Origin: Epiperipatus broadwayi
Taxonomy: Eukaryota > Onychophora > Udeonychophora > Euonychophora > Peripatidae
Direction: 5' to 3'
DNA length: 64,000 nucleotides
Assembly (NCBI GenBank): GCA_028023455.1
Contig: JAQFVV010006634.1
Location: 62,001-126,000, forward strand
Position 1 is the first letter of the stretch; the number at the start of each line of letters is the position of its first letter. A model generated the notes under the pieces. The model was not told where the DNA came from, ran no database searches, and saw only the letters and a list, made by a program, of their open reading frames with translations. The position numbers were made by a program, and so were the translations under genes. Below, in pieces: positions 11,455 through 24,962 of the stretch.

Positions 11455-14400
11455 TGGCAAACTGAAGCATTAATTATCATTGGTGGCAACAATTATGTGG
11501 GTTTTAATCTTCATATTTACTAAATATATTGGTAAAAAGGAACAAAAGTTGGTTTTTAATACATCTCTATAAAAACCTCATGTAAACATAATTCAAGTTT
11601 TTTGAAAGAGGCCTCATCAAATATTGATAAGTAGTGTCTTTAAGTTTATAGTTCATTTGTGTACTTTACATTTTTTTTAAATCTAACATTTGTTCTAGTT
11701 GTTTATTAAAGCTACATTTTGTCAGTTGATAATATAAATTATAAAATACCAAAATTTATGAAAGCCACCTAATATTTTACAAAAAAAAAACAGTAATGAG
11801 AAAAAATGAATAATATTTCATCCAGAAAAAAAAGAATATTAATTATCTGGAGTTTAAAAAATGTGCAAATAAATGTATATATGTGTACATGTGTTAAATT
11901 AAATATTGCCATGGATTGGTATATAATAATGAATACATTTCTGGATTTAAATCCATATAAGAACTTGGATTTGAAGTGAAAAAGTACTTTTTCAATTTAA
12001 CAAAAATAAAACTGTTATAAAGCTATTATAGGTTTAATAAAACAATCTGCTTTGGCCTTAGAGTTTGTCAATTAGTAATAATTAATAATTTCTTGATAAC
12101 ACCAAAGGTTATAGATTATTCCTATTTACATGGATATTGCCTTCCCATTTTTATTCTTTGTGTATATGTGTTGTATGTATAAATATAAACAAAATATATA
12201 AATTAAGTATTTATTTAATATTTTATTTAAAAGATTCGTTTTAATATATTATATTTGCTAAAAAAAATTTTTTTAAAAAATGTGATGATAAATAATGTTC
12301 TAAAAAGCAAAAATATTATATTTCTTCAACTCAATTTTGATTATTATATGAAACTTAAAATAAAAATATAAGACCTCCATAAATAAATTAGTTCACTGTC
12401 CCACATTTTTATTTTACATTGCACACATAACTATCAAAATTCTGCTTGAAGAAAAAAATATGTTTGGTTTTTAGTGCATTACTCATTAACTTAAATAAAA
12501 ACATTTTTATGAAATATTATATATATATTATGTTTCATTTTTAGTATTCTGATATTTTGCAACATATATTTCATAAGTATTTATATCTAAAGTTAACAAC
12601 TGAGAATCTAAATAGTATTTAATATAAAATTGTATATGTTAAAAATTGTTTACATGATTTATGTATTTATGAAAGCAGCATTAGATAATAAAAAAATCTA
12701 GTTAATAATCAAGAAAAATTAAGAATTCATCCTTCATTTCTTTTTTTGTTTGTTTGTTTTAATTAACTGTAAATCCTTTTTAGTGAAATAGTGATGAAAT
12801 TTAATAAAAAGTTATTTTAAGAAATATATCAGCATCTCTATTGTACATCATTAAAAACTTTTTCCAATATTATTCAAAATTTTGCCTACCAATATTAAGA
12901 GCTTTACTAACTGTTTTGACTATTCTGAAATGTTACATTGTCATTGATCTATAACACATGTACTAAATTTGAAGAAATTCATTTAATAGAAGTATTATAA
13001 AACTCAGTTATATTATTTGTCTCAAATAAACAAATGAATGAACAGAAGTTTTAATTTTAATATAAGCATTTACCTAACTATTTTAATAAGTTACAAAAGT
13101 CTCCCAAAGATAAAGTATTGTTTGATGACAGTAATCTAATTTTCAACTTGTCTCAAGCTGCCATTCAGAGAAAAAAATTATGCAAGTATTTAAATTATCA
13201 ATAGTGTCTGCATACTATGATATAGAAAAAATATAGTTGCCACATTATGGTTAATTACATAGAAGCCTTTAAATAGACCATTACCTTACTTATTTTATCT
13301 TTTAGTAGGAAAAGTAAATAAATATCAATACAATTTTTCAATTTTGATGATTAGATGGAATAAATATTGACTATATATCTTTAAAAAATCAAAAGCATCA
13401 TAAATAAATGAATATTTAAATGGTTTATTGTTTGGAAGTTCATAAAAAATTTGAACTTGGAAGCAACTATGCTGTAATCATGAACCATATATCTAATCCA
13501 AAGTACTCCACTCTGTCCAGTACTAAACCACACAGGGTTGAAATGTAATTAGATCCTAAAATAACTTTCAAGTTTTACCCAGATGATGGGCAGTGAGGCA
13601 GCATACCATGATACCATGAAGTTCTTTATATTTATTTTTGACATGTATCCTTTGATGTCCGTTAAAAATTAATAATTCTATATAATTGAATTATAAGAAC
13701 AACATATCAATTTATTAGTAATTGTATGTTTATCTGTTTGAAAGGTCGTGTGACATTCAAGCATTCAAACAGCGGGTTGAGTGTAATACTCATTCTACTG
13801 CCAAAACTGAATTTTTCTCTTTTTTCTCAGCTGAAAATCGATTCAGAAAACCTTTATTCTTAAACGCTGCCTCTTTACCAGTGAGTTAATCGACATATGG
13901 CTTCAATTCAATTACAACCTATTTTTATGTTTTATATCTTAATTATTAATAAAATAATTGCTATTTATTGCATTGGAATTAGAAAAATTTTTCTTCTTCA
14001 TTCATAAATGTTAAAGTTAAATCGATTTTTTTTTTTTTTAACTATGTGAATAAAAAAAAAAATACGTTTATATTTAAAAAAAATAAAAATCTTTCACAGT
14101 ATTTTTTTTTTTTTCATCTATGTATGTCTTCGTGATAACTCGAAATCAATATTATTAGGATTATTGGTGTGTGGTTATTTCAAGATTTTTGAAAGCAACA
14201 AGCGAATGGGTTTATTAGTTTTCAATAACATTCTTCCCAAATCGGATAGAAAAGATATTTTAAAAATAGACTTTTTTTTTTTTTTAATATACAACGAATA
14301 AAGAAACATTTCTTTATTCAAATACTCTTCTGCCTGTATTTACTTTTATTGCATAGACTGATAAATGAATATTTGTTAAAAAAAAAAAAAGAAAAAGAAA

Positions 14401-17175
14401 AGTATTCAAAATCATCTCTATGAAAAAGAAAAATCAAAATATATAAAGAATTGCTGTACAACAAAAGTTAGAATTTTAAATTAGCATTTTTTAAAAGTCA
14501 ATGTTCTTTTATTGAATATATGTATATAAAAGACACAAATTTACTTTTGTAGTTGTGAATAAAAACTAGCTAAAAATATAAGGCACTTATACAATAAATT
14601 TATACAATGTGCTACGTAAGGGTGTGTGCGACTTGGAGGGTTATGTATAACTTGGTCAAATGAAAAGACATGGCTGACTAAAATGCATCTTGAAGGCCGT
14701 TACTACGTTTTATTTTCAATGATTTCAGCTACATATTTCATATGTATAGTGAGTCATTAAATATAAATTATGCGCATGTGTTAAATTTTTATCTTAATAC
14801 AGGTAGAATAAGCTAAATAAAAGTAACACAACTAAGACATAACAGTTTTTGGAAAGAAGTAGAGTATTTTTAAACTGATATGATAATGTTTGTGATATTA
14901 AATAATGCTGTTGCCATATAAATAAATGTTAATCCTAGAATTGAAAAACAATTGCAATTTCATTGTGTGCTATTATAAATTTAGTTAATAAGACAGCAAA
15001 AATAAAATGGACATAAGACAAGAGCTGATTTCTTTCCACTTTAGCTCTATCTGGTGTAATCTGAAGTAATCAATGATTCTAGATAATTATAACATCCCTT
15101 TACTGTATACTGAAATCGCCATTAGAGACTACTTTTAGCTTATGTCTTTATCAATAAGGCCTGGGATTCATAGTTGGAAGAAATACAAATATGAATTCAG
15201 CAAAAAACTTTTAACTCTATTTTATACGTCCAGTTGAAAAGTTGAAATACAACCAACTTAAGATTTTGAACTAATTTCAACCTTCTTAATTTGAATTTCA
15301 AATTTATGGCTTGATAGGTACAATTAAATTAAATGAACTTACTGGTTTCTTGTCTATATTCCTTCCAATTTTGATTTTCAAATGACAATAATAAAAGCGT
15401 AGTCATAAACTAGTTTGAGAATGGGAGAAGGATAAGGATTTTATATTTATCCGGTAATTAATAGTTATTCCGGCTTACACTAGATAGCACTAAAATATAA
15501 AACTGTTTTTGTCTTTTCGTAGTATTTAAAATGAAAATTCAGTTATCTGTTGGGTTTATAAAATTTGAACTTCGTGATTTTGCAGATAAAGATGAATTTT
15601 ATATTATGAATTGGTTTTTAGATAAAAAAAATCAAAAGTGAAAATGAATATGAAAACATTGAGAATTTTATTTTGTTTAATAGACGAAAGTAATCATTAT
15701 TTAATTATATGTGAGATATATAAAGCGTTTTTGATAAAGGTATTTAAACTTTCAAATTATTTTAAATATTTACTGTGATTGCACTTACCACTAACTTGAA
15801 AGAGATTCCTAAACAGATAATACTTTATTTAAAAACATCAAGCCAAAAAGAATACAAAAATATTTTAAAAACAGCTATTAAAAATGTGAATGTTTGAAAT
15901 TATTTAATGTAACTATGAAATAATAAAAAAATCTATAGAAAAGTTAAAATTATTATTGTACAAAAAAAAAAAAATACCATCGCTAAAAGAGAAAAAATAT
16001 TGTGAAAAAAACAAACAAAGTAGATCCTATGATTAAGATGTTTTTTAAAGTTTCATATATCTTAAATTAAGAAATGTGATATTAAATTTAATCAGTGAGA
16101 ATAGAAAAGCATTAAAATTAACTACATTATTGTAGATATTGATTTTAAAACAGCATTGGAAAAATTACACACCAAATAGATTAATGACAACAATATACCA
16201 GATGATGTAATGAGAAATATTTATATTTATGAAAATGGGGTAAAATGATATTAGAAGTTTCAGATCTATAATTTTTTGTCAATTATAAACAAGATTACTG
16301 CTGAAATCCACCATATCTCACACAAAAATGGAATTAAAAGTATTTTTTTGCATAGTAAATCAGAGTCACATTGAATTATTAAGGTGAAAGGGCAAGATAC
16401 AATATATATATATATATATTCAATGAGAACAAATTCTGATTTACTTTGGATCTATATATTATGATATGGCATTTCATTTACAAACAATTTAAAGCAATCA
16501 AGATTTTGAAAGATTTAAGATATTGATCAAGAACACTGCCATACTCTGCCAAATATTTATGAAAATTCAATAGAAATGATAACATTTCATGTCTTCAAAA
16601 CTGTTTTAGCAATTTCATAGGAAATATGTTGTAGGCTACATAAGTACTATTTCAGAACATCAGAACATGTTTTGATAAAGATTGATAGCAATTAAATAGA
16701 AAGAAAAAACTAACAATTATAATGTTCTGACTATTAAACAAAGCAATATAAATAAAATTAATCACAGATTGAAATTCTTGTAAAAAAAAACAACAGAATG
16801 CCAAAAAGTATATTTATGTGTTTAAATAAATGAGTTTTATCAGTACTTTTTTATAAAAATGATCTGGGCACCTATTGAAAAGCAATACAGAGAAAAATAC
16901 TGAACATAATTAGAAAGATATAAATAATGTTTGAATTTTTCTACAAACATTCATTATGTTCAACTAGATTATGATAATAAGTGAATTCATAAGTAAAATG
17001 TTATCTTCACAAACACGAGTATATATTTTACTAGATATATTGAAAAATGCATTACTAATACCTTTATCGTAGCATTGTTAATACTTTTTTAGTATGGGGA
17101 CAAATGCTGAAATTTTTGGTGAGTATAATAAGGATTGATTTAATGATTAATTATGTAATGATTTATATATCTGTA
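9709..17175. other. Long AT-rich stretch, no gene seen
   Basis: I found no coding block, SINE or long inverted repeat here. It holds the TA tract at 11361-11451, homopolymer A/T runs (for example near 14025, 14105, 14275 and 14380), and a weak hairpin at 16350-16445 in which 'tagtaaatcagag' pairs with its complement around a TA run. Sections 13480-13620 and 13740-13900 are more balanced in base composition but match nothing I recognise. Confidence 0.55.
11361..11451. repeat. (AT)n microsatellite
   Basis: AT dinucleotides with a single 'aaata' interruption near 11415-11421, so the tract is self-complementary around that point. Confidence 0.95.
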
Positions 17176-17262
17176 ATAATATTAAAGAAACTATTATTCA
17201 TACATGCACTAGAATTAACACACATTCTCTTCCATCAATAATTGTTCTAAAACCATAGGTGA
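17176..17262 (-). repeat. SINE tail, family S2, truncated
   Basis: It matches the left arm of 3481-3556, with 'catgcactagaatta', 'cttccatcaataattgtt' and 'aaaaccatagg'. The tRNA-like head is missing. Confidence 0.75.
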
Positions 17263-17272
17263 ATTGATTCGA

Positions 17273-17361
17273 CATTAAACTCACATATATATATAATATG
17301 ATGTACAATCATTTATTATATATTAAACTCACATATATATATAATATGATGTACAATCATT
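17273..17361. repeat. ~49-bp tandem duplication
   Basis: The block 'tattaaactcacatata' + (TA)n + 'atgatgtacaatcattt' occurs twice in a row, nearly identical, directly after the SINE tail. Confidence 0.85.
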
Positions 17362-17376
17362 TAAATAATAAATGCT

Positions 17377-17484
17377 GTTATAGAAAATGATGCATATTCC
17401 CACTTAGCGTTTGACAATACAAAAAGAAAGTGGTATCTTATTGTCAAATGCTAAGTTGGGAAGGTATATCATTTACTATATCAA
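17377..17484. mobile_element. ~108-bp hairpin (MITE-like)
   Basis: The arm around 17377-17420 pairs with 17437-17484: 'cacttagcgtttgacaata' against 'ttattgtcaaatgctaagt'. The loop is about 17 bp and A-rich. It has no coding capacity and no clear target duplication, so its transposon class is unknown. Confidence 0.7.
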
Positions 17485-18799
17485 CCTTTACTATTAAAAT
17501 AATTGAACAAAATGTTACATACATATATATATATGCACACATTGTGATTCCTTATATTATCTGCTTTTTTTGTAAAGATAGATGATTTTATAACTCATGA
17601 AATGATAATGGTCCAAGCTTATCTAAACCATGAACTCTTGTAATCAAAACTGTTATCATGGTTTGAGAAATTAGTGATTTCATATTAAAGAGAATTTCAA
17701 CATTATTTTCTAGATCTCTGGCTATTTTTCCTCTGCTTGTTGACTTGTTTCAATACTATTAACTTTGTTCATTTTGTGTTATTACTCATTTGTAACTTTG
17801 ATGGTTATCCACTTTTTTTAACTCATTCATAATCACTATAATGATATTCTTTGTCAGTGTGTACTTCTGTTTGTTCATGTGTCCTAGACAATGTTAAATT
17901 CTTCACTTTACTATCTTCAATAAATTTGTTTATGTATCTGCCATCTTAAAAACATTCATTTTCTTAGCATCCAAGGTGTTCTCAAAATTCTACACTAGAT
18001 TTCATTGTAAAACATTGATGTCTAGCTTGTCTTCTTTCCTCATCTGTGTCTGACATAGACTGAATTATATCAAAGCCTTTAATCTTCTACACATTATTCT
18101 CATACTTGTGTTTTATTTTTCATATAGACACTGATTTTGTAAAAGTAATTAATACTAACAGTGAATATGTATTTGTCTTTATATAACACTCTTTATTTTA
18201 TTATAGACTGAAACCTTTATAGGAAATCTCTGAAACTTATTACAACCAAATATGCTTCACAGTTATTTCTAATATTCATGTAGTTAATTGCTCTATGCTT
18301 GCATTGTCCATATTTCACCTTAATCCTTATTCCATTTTTGTTCTTACTAATTAGTATACCAGAATTTATTTAGGTTTAATTTGAACACTGGAAGGAAGTT
18401 TAGTGCATCTTATTTAATCTCTTTTTAATATTACTATATATAATTTAATGGTTTATTGTTGGATGCAGGAATGAATTTGAAAGAAAACATCTGATTTCTC
18501 TCTGAAGCCTTAAAAGAACAAAATAAGGCAAATTTCTAATATTACTTTATACAGCCTCATTATGTAGCAATTATAAATAAGTGGTTTACACATCAACCAG
18601 AATGGTAAATTTATAAGTTTTTATTCCTTAGGTAGAATCAAGAAATACTATGATCTATTTTCTCAATTGTTTGATAATTTTATTAATTTAATCATTTAAT
18701 TTTTTTTAACACAAGAGGAATATGTGTGTAAATAATATTTATTGGACATTTATTATCATGGTTGATAAAAATAATGTGACTCTTATTCCAGTTGATTCT
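17485..18799. other. AT-rich DNA, no gene recognised
   Basis: Base composition is slightly less AT-biased than in the surroundings (17570-18400). It may be an old retroelement, but no endonuclease or reverse transcriptase motif could be read on either strand. Confidence 0.45.
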
Positions 18800-20700
18800 A
18801 AAGTCATGGGCTAAGACAGCAGTTGGCATCTGAAGGAAGATAGTGCTAAGAATGCCCTGATTACACATCAATTTGGCATTTAATTGATGACTATTTATTT
18901 AACTGCTTATAATTGCAGATGTCTTTCAAACAAAGTAAGAAGAATTAATATTAAGTGGACATTAAAGAACTTGTGAAATTAGAAAAAAGGTGGAAAGACA
19001 ATTAATTTGAAATGTGGAATTAGTTCTTTACTATAAAGCCACAAGTATTGGAAGCACAAATGGAGTTGGATTTTTTTATAAACAAGAAGTGGGAGAATAA
19101 CATTGTGGAAATCAGTAATATATCAGAGAGAGTGGCATGTTTAGTTATTCATTTTAATGAATGATCACATACATATAACTCAGATTTGTACCAGAACAAA
19201 TTCTCATTGTGATGAAAAATCAGAGAATTTTTATGTACTTGTACAAAATGCTTTTGATTAGGGCAAATAATTTTTATAGACTTTAATGATAGAATTGGAA
19301 ATTATTGACAGATAAACCAAAATACTGTGGGTAAATTTGGTTACAGTGTTAAAAATGAAACAGTATTCAGACTGCTGTAATGAATACTTTAAGGGAAAAT
19401 GCTGAATAGAAATATACATAGTAACATTCAAATGAAGATAAAAAAAAGAAATTTTATTTTGACTAAAAAAAGATATGTATGTGAGGATTGTAATGTTCAT
19501 AGATTCAACTCATTAAATAATGATCAATTAGTGAGCTGTAATATATATGTTAATACAAAATTAGAAGGTACTACTATTTAAATAGTATAAACATGTATCA
19601 TTCTTAATTTTTATAAACTATTGAATTTAAATTTTAAATTGTTAGTGGTTTTAAAACATTGATAGATTTGAACATGATTCAGGCTTAATTAATATTAGCA
19701 GGAATGTAACTAATATTCTGAAAAGATATTTGGTAGAAAAAAGCAATTATCCAATAAATTTTGAATTGAGATAAAATAATTTATGAAGAAAGGAAAGATA
19801 TAAAAATAGTCTACTAAGAACAATCAAATATCTGGATTCCTGTAAAATGGTATAAAAAAGTTAATACTGATTTAAATATATGTTGCTGAGAATGGTCAAG
19901 GAAATGTGGTATGAAAAGAAAAGCTATTTAGTCTACGAGAATAAAAGGTGGATCTATTATTAAAAGGAGAAATGACATCATAAAATGTGTGGAAGAATTT
20001 TAAAAAGAATTACATAATAATGAAAAAAAAAATCTTAACTGTTACTAAGGGTACTGGATTTCTGAGCATTTTAAATGAAGTGAGACATGCAATTATATGT
20101 GTGAATAATAAAAAAGCTTCAGTAAGTGATAGAATTATTATTGATATTATAAAAGAAGAAAGCTTAAATAGCTTGTTTTCTATACAATATACCAAATGTC
20201 TAAATGATAAAGTTCAAAACAGGCAAAACTCTCCATACATCAGTGCCACTCAGTATAAGCCAGAGTAATCAATGGAAGGAAGAAGTTTTGTGCATAAAAT
20301 CCCTATCTTATGCTTGAACAGGCATAAGAAATATATGATCATGTGATGTTTAGTGATAAAGTTCTACTTGTTGATAAAAAAAAATGAAATAATAATATTG
20401 ATATTTAAAAGATGATAACAAAAATATTGAAAATTATAATCCTACCACTCTTTTATCATTTCTCTACAAAGTCTTTACCAAAATAGCTATAACTCATTCA
20501 TAGCAATAATTTGATTCAAATTAATCAAAAGAACAAACTTTATTTAAAAGTGGTTTTAGCATAGTGGATCACACACAAATATAGATGGAAATTGTGCAAA
20601 AAAAATTGTGAATATGATTGTTATTATGTTTTAGATGTGTTGATTATATATGAGTATAGCATTGCTAAGGGAGAACCAAGATGGCAAACATATTTTAAAA
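18800..20700 (+). pseudogene. Decayed non-LTR retrotransposon (LINE), endonuclease + reverse transcriptase
   Basis: This is a relic of an autonomous LINE. An apurinic-type endonuclease cleaves target DNA and a reverse transcriptase copies the RNA. Frames are broken by many stops and shifts. From about 19030 the translation reads 'GSTNGVGFF' then 'NISERVACLVI', the usual inner endonuclease strands. 'GKFGYSVKNE' near 19330 matches the conserved G.G..N motif, and 'NNDQLVSCNIYVNTKLEG' (19513-19568) matches the endonuclease C-terminus (SDHRLV region). From 19987 the reverse transcriptase begins: 'ILNEVRHAI' and 'KKASVSDRIIIDIIKE' correspond to the region before and at the K.PG.D motif, then 'ENYNPTTLLSFLYKVFTKI' (about 20430-20480) matches N-Y-RPI-LLS. 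The LINE is closest in type to RTE/L1-like elements. A 138-bp element at 20216-20353 interrupts the reverse transcriptase. Confidence 0.8.
20205..20364 (+). mobile_element. 138-bp hairpin-tail element (family H) with 11-bp target duplication
   Basis: The insert at 20216-20353 starts 'aaaacaggcaaaactctc' and ends 'gatcatgtgatgttta'. Both ends match the 197-bp element at 60438-60634. The 11-bp direct repeat TGATAAAGTTC flanks it perfectly (20205-20215 and 20354-20364). Most of the second hairpin arm of the 60-kb copy is missing or rearranged here. It sits inside the reverse transcriptase of the LINE relic, so it inserted later than the LINE. It encodes no protein. The target duplication length points to target-primed reverse transcription rather than cut-and-paste transposition. 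Confidence 0.85.
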
Positions 20701-23700
20701 CAAATATAAATATGTGTATCAAAATTTTAAAATCACAAGTAAATTCAAAATTTACAGAAAACATTTTTTAATAAAATTAAGTTACCAATCCTACATTACA
20801 CTGAAAAACATTTTATATTCCTTATTTAGAAGAAGAAATCGATCACAACAATCATAAATTCAGTGATTTATATCTGACTTAAAATCATTTGTAAACAATC
20901 TTAACCTACATAACATTTAAATGTGCATTTATGTGTGTTTTTTAATGTCTAAGCTATAAATAATAATTTGATGTTCTTTAGAAGTTAAAATATATATAAT
21001 ATAAAGACATAATCTTATATGATACAACAAAGGTTAATTTTTAGTTAAATTTTATTTATTTTATTAAGTAAAATATTAATATATTATTCAATATCAAAAT
21101 AATGTCAAATAATTGCATATTTATGTCTATAATAATTTTAGTTAAAAATGTTTTATTTATGTAAAATGAAAAGAATATGGCCCTTTTTGTCACATTGAAA
21201 ACTAAAATGAAGGTTTCCATCATTTGTAAAAAATCTATTACTAAAATCTATCACTAAGCAACTGCTCCCAAGGTTCCCATACAAAGTAAAATTGAGGAAA
21301 AACAGAGTTTGAATCTATATCATTTTTCAATCACGTTATATAGTACAAACATGTGCCAGACAAAATTTGAGATTTTATGCTTGAAAAGCTCACCTTCTAA
21401 ACTTTAAAAACTCTAAATAATTAATTCACCATTATGGTTACTTGATGCCAAACATGTTTGGCAAGAGAAGCCATTAAGCATTCACCTTTAGAGGTAAAAG
21501 CAAGCCTTTCTGACCATCATCATCCAACATGATTTATAATAGCATAATAATTAATTTCTTACCTTACAATGCCAATGAAATGTTCAAAATTGGATAAAAC
21601 TTTATTTTTTAACCAGGATTTGTGATTGGACTTAATGATTGTGTTTTTGCTATTATTATTTTTTAAAAATAATCTTTTGGTAAATCACAATAAAAAAGCA
21701 TTACTCCTGTCTTGAGAAGATTAAATAACTGAAAACCTAATTGCCTTGGAATTCTTGATAATTATCCTCGAATTGATTTAAAATAAGAATAAATAATCTT
21801 GTTTTTTTTAAAAAAAAAATAAAATAAAAACACTACCATAAGTGGATCAGTGTCACTGAAATGATATTATCTCACCTGTGAAGTTATTTTGGAAAGATAA
21901 CTGTAGTGAATTAATCGTATGTATTGCAGAGTGAAATTTTGAAAAAGTAAAAAGAATGGATGTATTTTATAAAATTAATTCTATTAATAAAATCTTCCGG
22001 AAATGTGCAGATAGATAAATTGTAGTTATAATATTCTTAAACTTTAATGGATAATAGTTATTTAATATCTAATTTATTTTCTTTGCTACGTTTGTGAAAT
22101 ATTTTAATCTTATTGCATGTGCTAATATTTTTCAACTTGTTAGTACAAAGAACAGATATTATGGTTCAAATATTGATATGTTTGCTTGTTTTATTGTATT
22201 AAATATAGGTTGCTATTACAGTTATTAAAATAATGTTATTAAAGTTTATATGTTCTTGTCTTATAAATCTTACATTTTATTTTCTTATATACTTATATAA
22301 TATTGATGGTATCACATTATAAACGTGTTTTTTTTTTAAATGATTAAAATGTACTTGTAGTAATAAGGCTAGAATGTAAGAAATAAAGAGTTAGTCCATT
22401 GTTGTGGGTCAAATATATATAATTTGTTGTTTAAGACGTTATTGCTTAATAAATTGTCCATGTTGACATCATATTTATATATAGAGAAGTAAATATTATA
22501 CCTGGATAAAAGGACAAAACTAATAAGATACTATTTTGATAGCATGCCCCATAGAGGAGATATTTAAGATCTATGAAATGTAGATAAATCTCTTATTCTA
22601 TTTTAATTTACAGTAATAAGCCATTTATTTAGAGAATATATACTGGCAAAGCCTTCTTTAACAAATGTGTATTTGTATGAGCAACACATAAAGTTACATA
22701 TCATTTCATCTTCCTGCTGTACTTTTATAACAACACTTATAAACTCATTTGTAGAGAATATTATAGGAGATATTGATTTAGTTATTTTATGTCCATTTAT
22801 TTCCATATTTAAGCATTCATATTCTGTTAATAAAAATATTTAATTGTTGTTTTTAAAATAAGGACTTTGCATTTTATTTATCATCGTCATCACTTTGATT
22901 CATGATGTGATCACATAAATTTAAGTGCTATCACTTAATTTTTATTATGCTTTAAATAAAGGAGTTAAATAAATATTGTTTATTTTAAACATTTTCCAAG
23001 AGCTTATCTACACTCCTTTCACAGCCTTATTTATATGCTACAAGATATGAACTGGATACAATCGAAAAATGCTCATTTGTGTTAAGCATATCCTAAGAAA
23101 ATTTATTATAAAAATGTATAATAATCCTTATGATGTTCAAATTCATGAGAAGTAATATAGATTAAGATATTATTTGTTGCTTGAGATACTATGATAGCCA
23201 CACATATAAAGTTTTAAGGAATAGTTATATTCATATTAGCATATATAATGTCTGAAATAATGTAACAAACCTTGAGATTTATTACAAATATTAATGTTCA
23301 CATACAAAAGTCTAATGACAGACATTATTCATGTGAAATTTGGTTTATTTATTATATATTATAAATTGTTTTAAAAGGTTAAGCTAAGATTTATGTTATC
23401 ATTTGTTGGTGAATGATCAAGCATTGATATTGTGGGTCTATTTTAGTTTAGATTAAGAGGCTTTGATTCAACATTACAAATTAGCAATAAGAAATGAAGC
23501 CTCTATTATTTTTCAAGGTACAACTCAGCTTTCTGAGGTCCTTACCCTTGTTTTTTAGCACTTCTAACTGATACAATATATATATACTATTTTTAATATG
23601 CAGCTTTTAAAGAATATGTTAGTTTTAAAGTATTTTTTTGACATGATATAAAATTATATAATAAAAAAACATAAAAATCATTTTTATAAAGATATTAAAA

Positions 23701-24682
23701 AATATGCTAAAATATATATTTTTTTGTTTATACAAATGCAATTCAAAGTGAACGTTATGTACATAAAAAGTAATCATATTTCATTCTATAAAAAATCATG
23801 CCAAATATATACTTTTAACATATGTAACATTTCAATAAAAATGTCTATTTTATAGCAATTTCAAAATAAATATTGTTTAATATTAATTTAAAAAATACAT
23901 AAGTTTACTGTTAAAAAAGAGGTAGAAGATAATAATATTTATTTCCTATAATATGATCTCAAGTTATATATCAAAATAATTTAAAGTAAAATAATTTAAA
24001 TTTAAATCTCAAGTTTAGATAGTTATCAAATATTCTATTCATAACATTTTAAATTTAAAGTAAACAAAAATTATAAATTTGGATTATTACACATCCAATA
24101 AGAGTTTAAAATAACCAGAGATTCGATTTATTGAATAAAAATATGATTAGAGTTTTAAAAAAAATTAAAAGGATATATTTGTATAAATGCAAAGATCTTT
24201 ATATGGTAACTGACAGACAATCCAGAAATGCCACACATATCATTTTAGAAAATGCTTATAAAGAAAAATTAATTAAGTTACTAGTTTTTTATTATTATAC
24301 ATAATTATATTTTTTTATGTTTATAATAAATTCATTTTTATTTATTTATTATTTTTTATATTATTTTTGAATAAATAAAAGTAATTAAATGTCTATTTTT
24401 GTCATATAATAATAATAACAGTAATAATACCAATAAAAATGATAATTATTACTATTGTTGTTATTTTTGATATAGAGTGGTTTAGTATTGTGGAACTAAT
24501 GTTTCTAAATATATTCTTAGCTGAATAATGTAACAAAATCAATTTGATTATTTAGAAAAGAAATATTATGTTCAACACTTCATTTTTTGTTTGAACAGAA
24601 ATTGTCTCAAGTAATTATCCATAAGGCTTTTATTTTTTCTGAAGTCAACACGGGTATAGCAATAATACTGGCATCAATAAGG
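20701..24682. other. AT-rich DNA, no gene seen
   Basis: No LINE, SINE or long inverted repeat recognised. The section at 21180-21530 is compositionally more balanced but shows no domain. The 67-codon minus-strand frame at 22603-22806 has no recognisable motif. Confidence 0.5.
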
Positions 24683-24962
24683 GCTTTGAACATTCCATCA
24701 TCAAATTTTCAATGATGGCAGAAGAGTAGGATGGCATCCATTAAAGTTTGACTATTTGCTATCTTAATATAAACTGAGCATTGATTATATAAATATATGT
24801 GGGAGATGATAATCTGGTCCAACTGATAAGTGCTGGTTCAGCATGAAATACATACAATGGAGATCATTTATCTTTTCCACTTGTATGTGTTCATGTGTAG
24901 CAATTGTATAAGATGAAGTGGATATCTGTAGGTAGCATGAAAGTCTGAGTTCAAACCCATTC
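24683..24962 (+). repeat. tRNA-like repeat, family S1
   Basis: It follows the family consensus: 'catcatcaaattttcaa', 'gctatcttaatata', 'gagatgataatctgg', 'ccaactgat', 'gcatgaaatac' and 'atcttttccac', then 'gtagcaattgtataagatg' and 'gagttcaaaccc'. The last two blocks resemble the D-arm and T-arm of a tRNA. Compare 54134-54350 and 62040-62345. Confidence 0.8.

Noticed and set aside
17570-18400. Third LINE copy on the minus strand
   Set aside because: Composition resembles old coding DNA, but no conserved block lines up with the two clear LINE relics.
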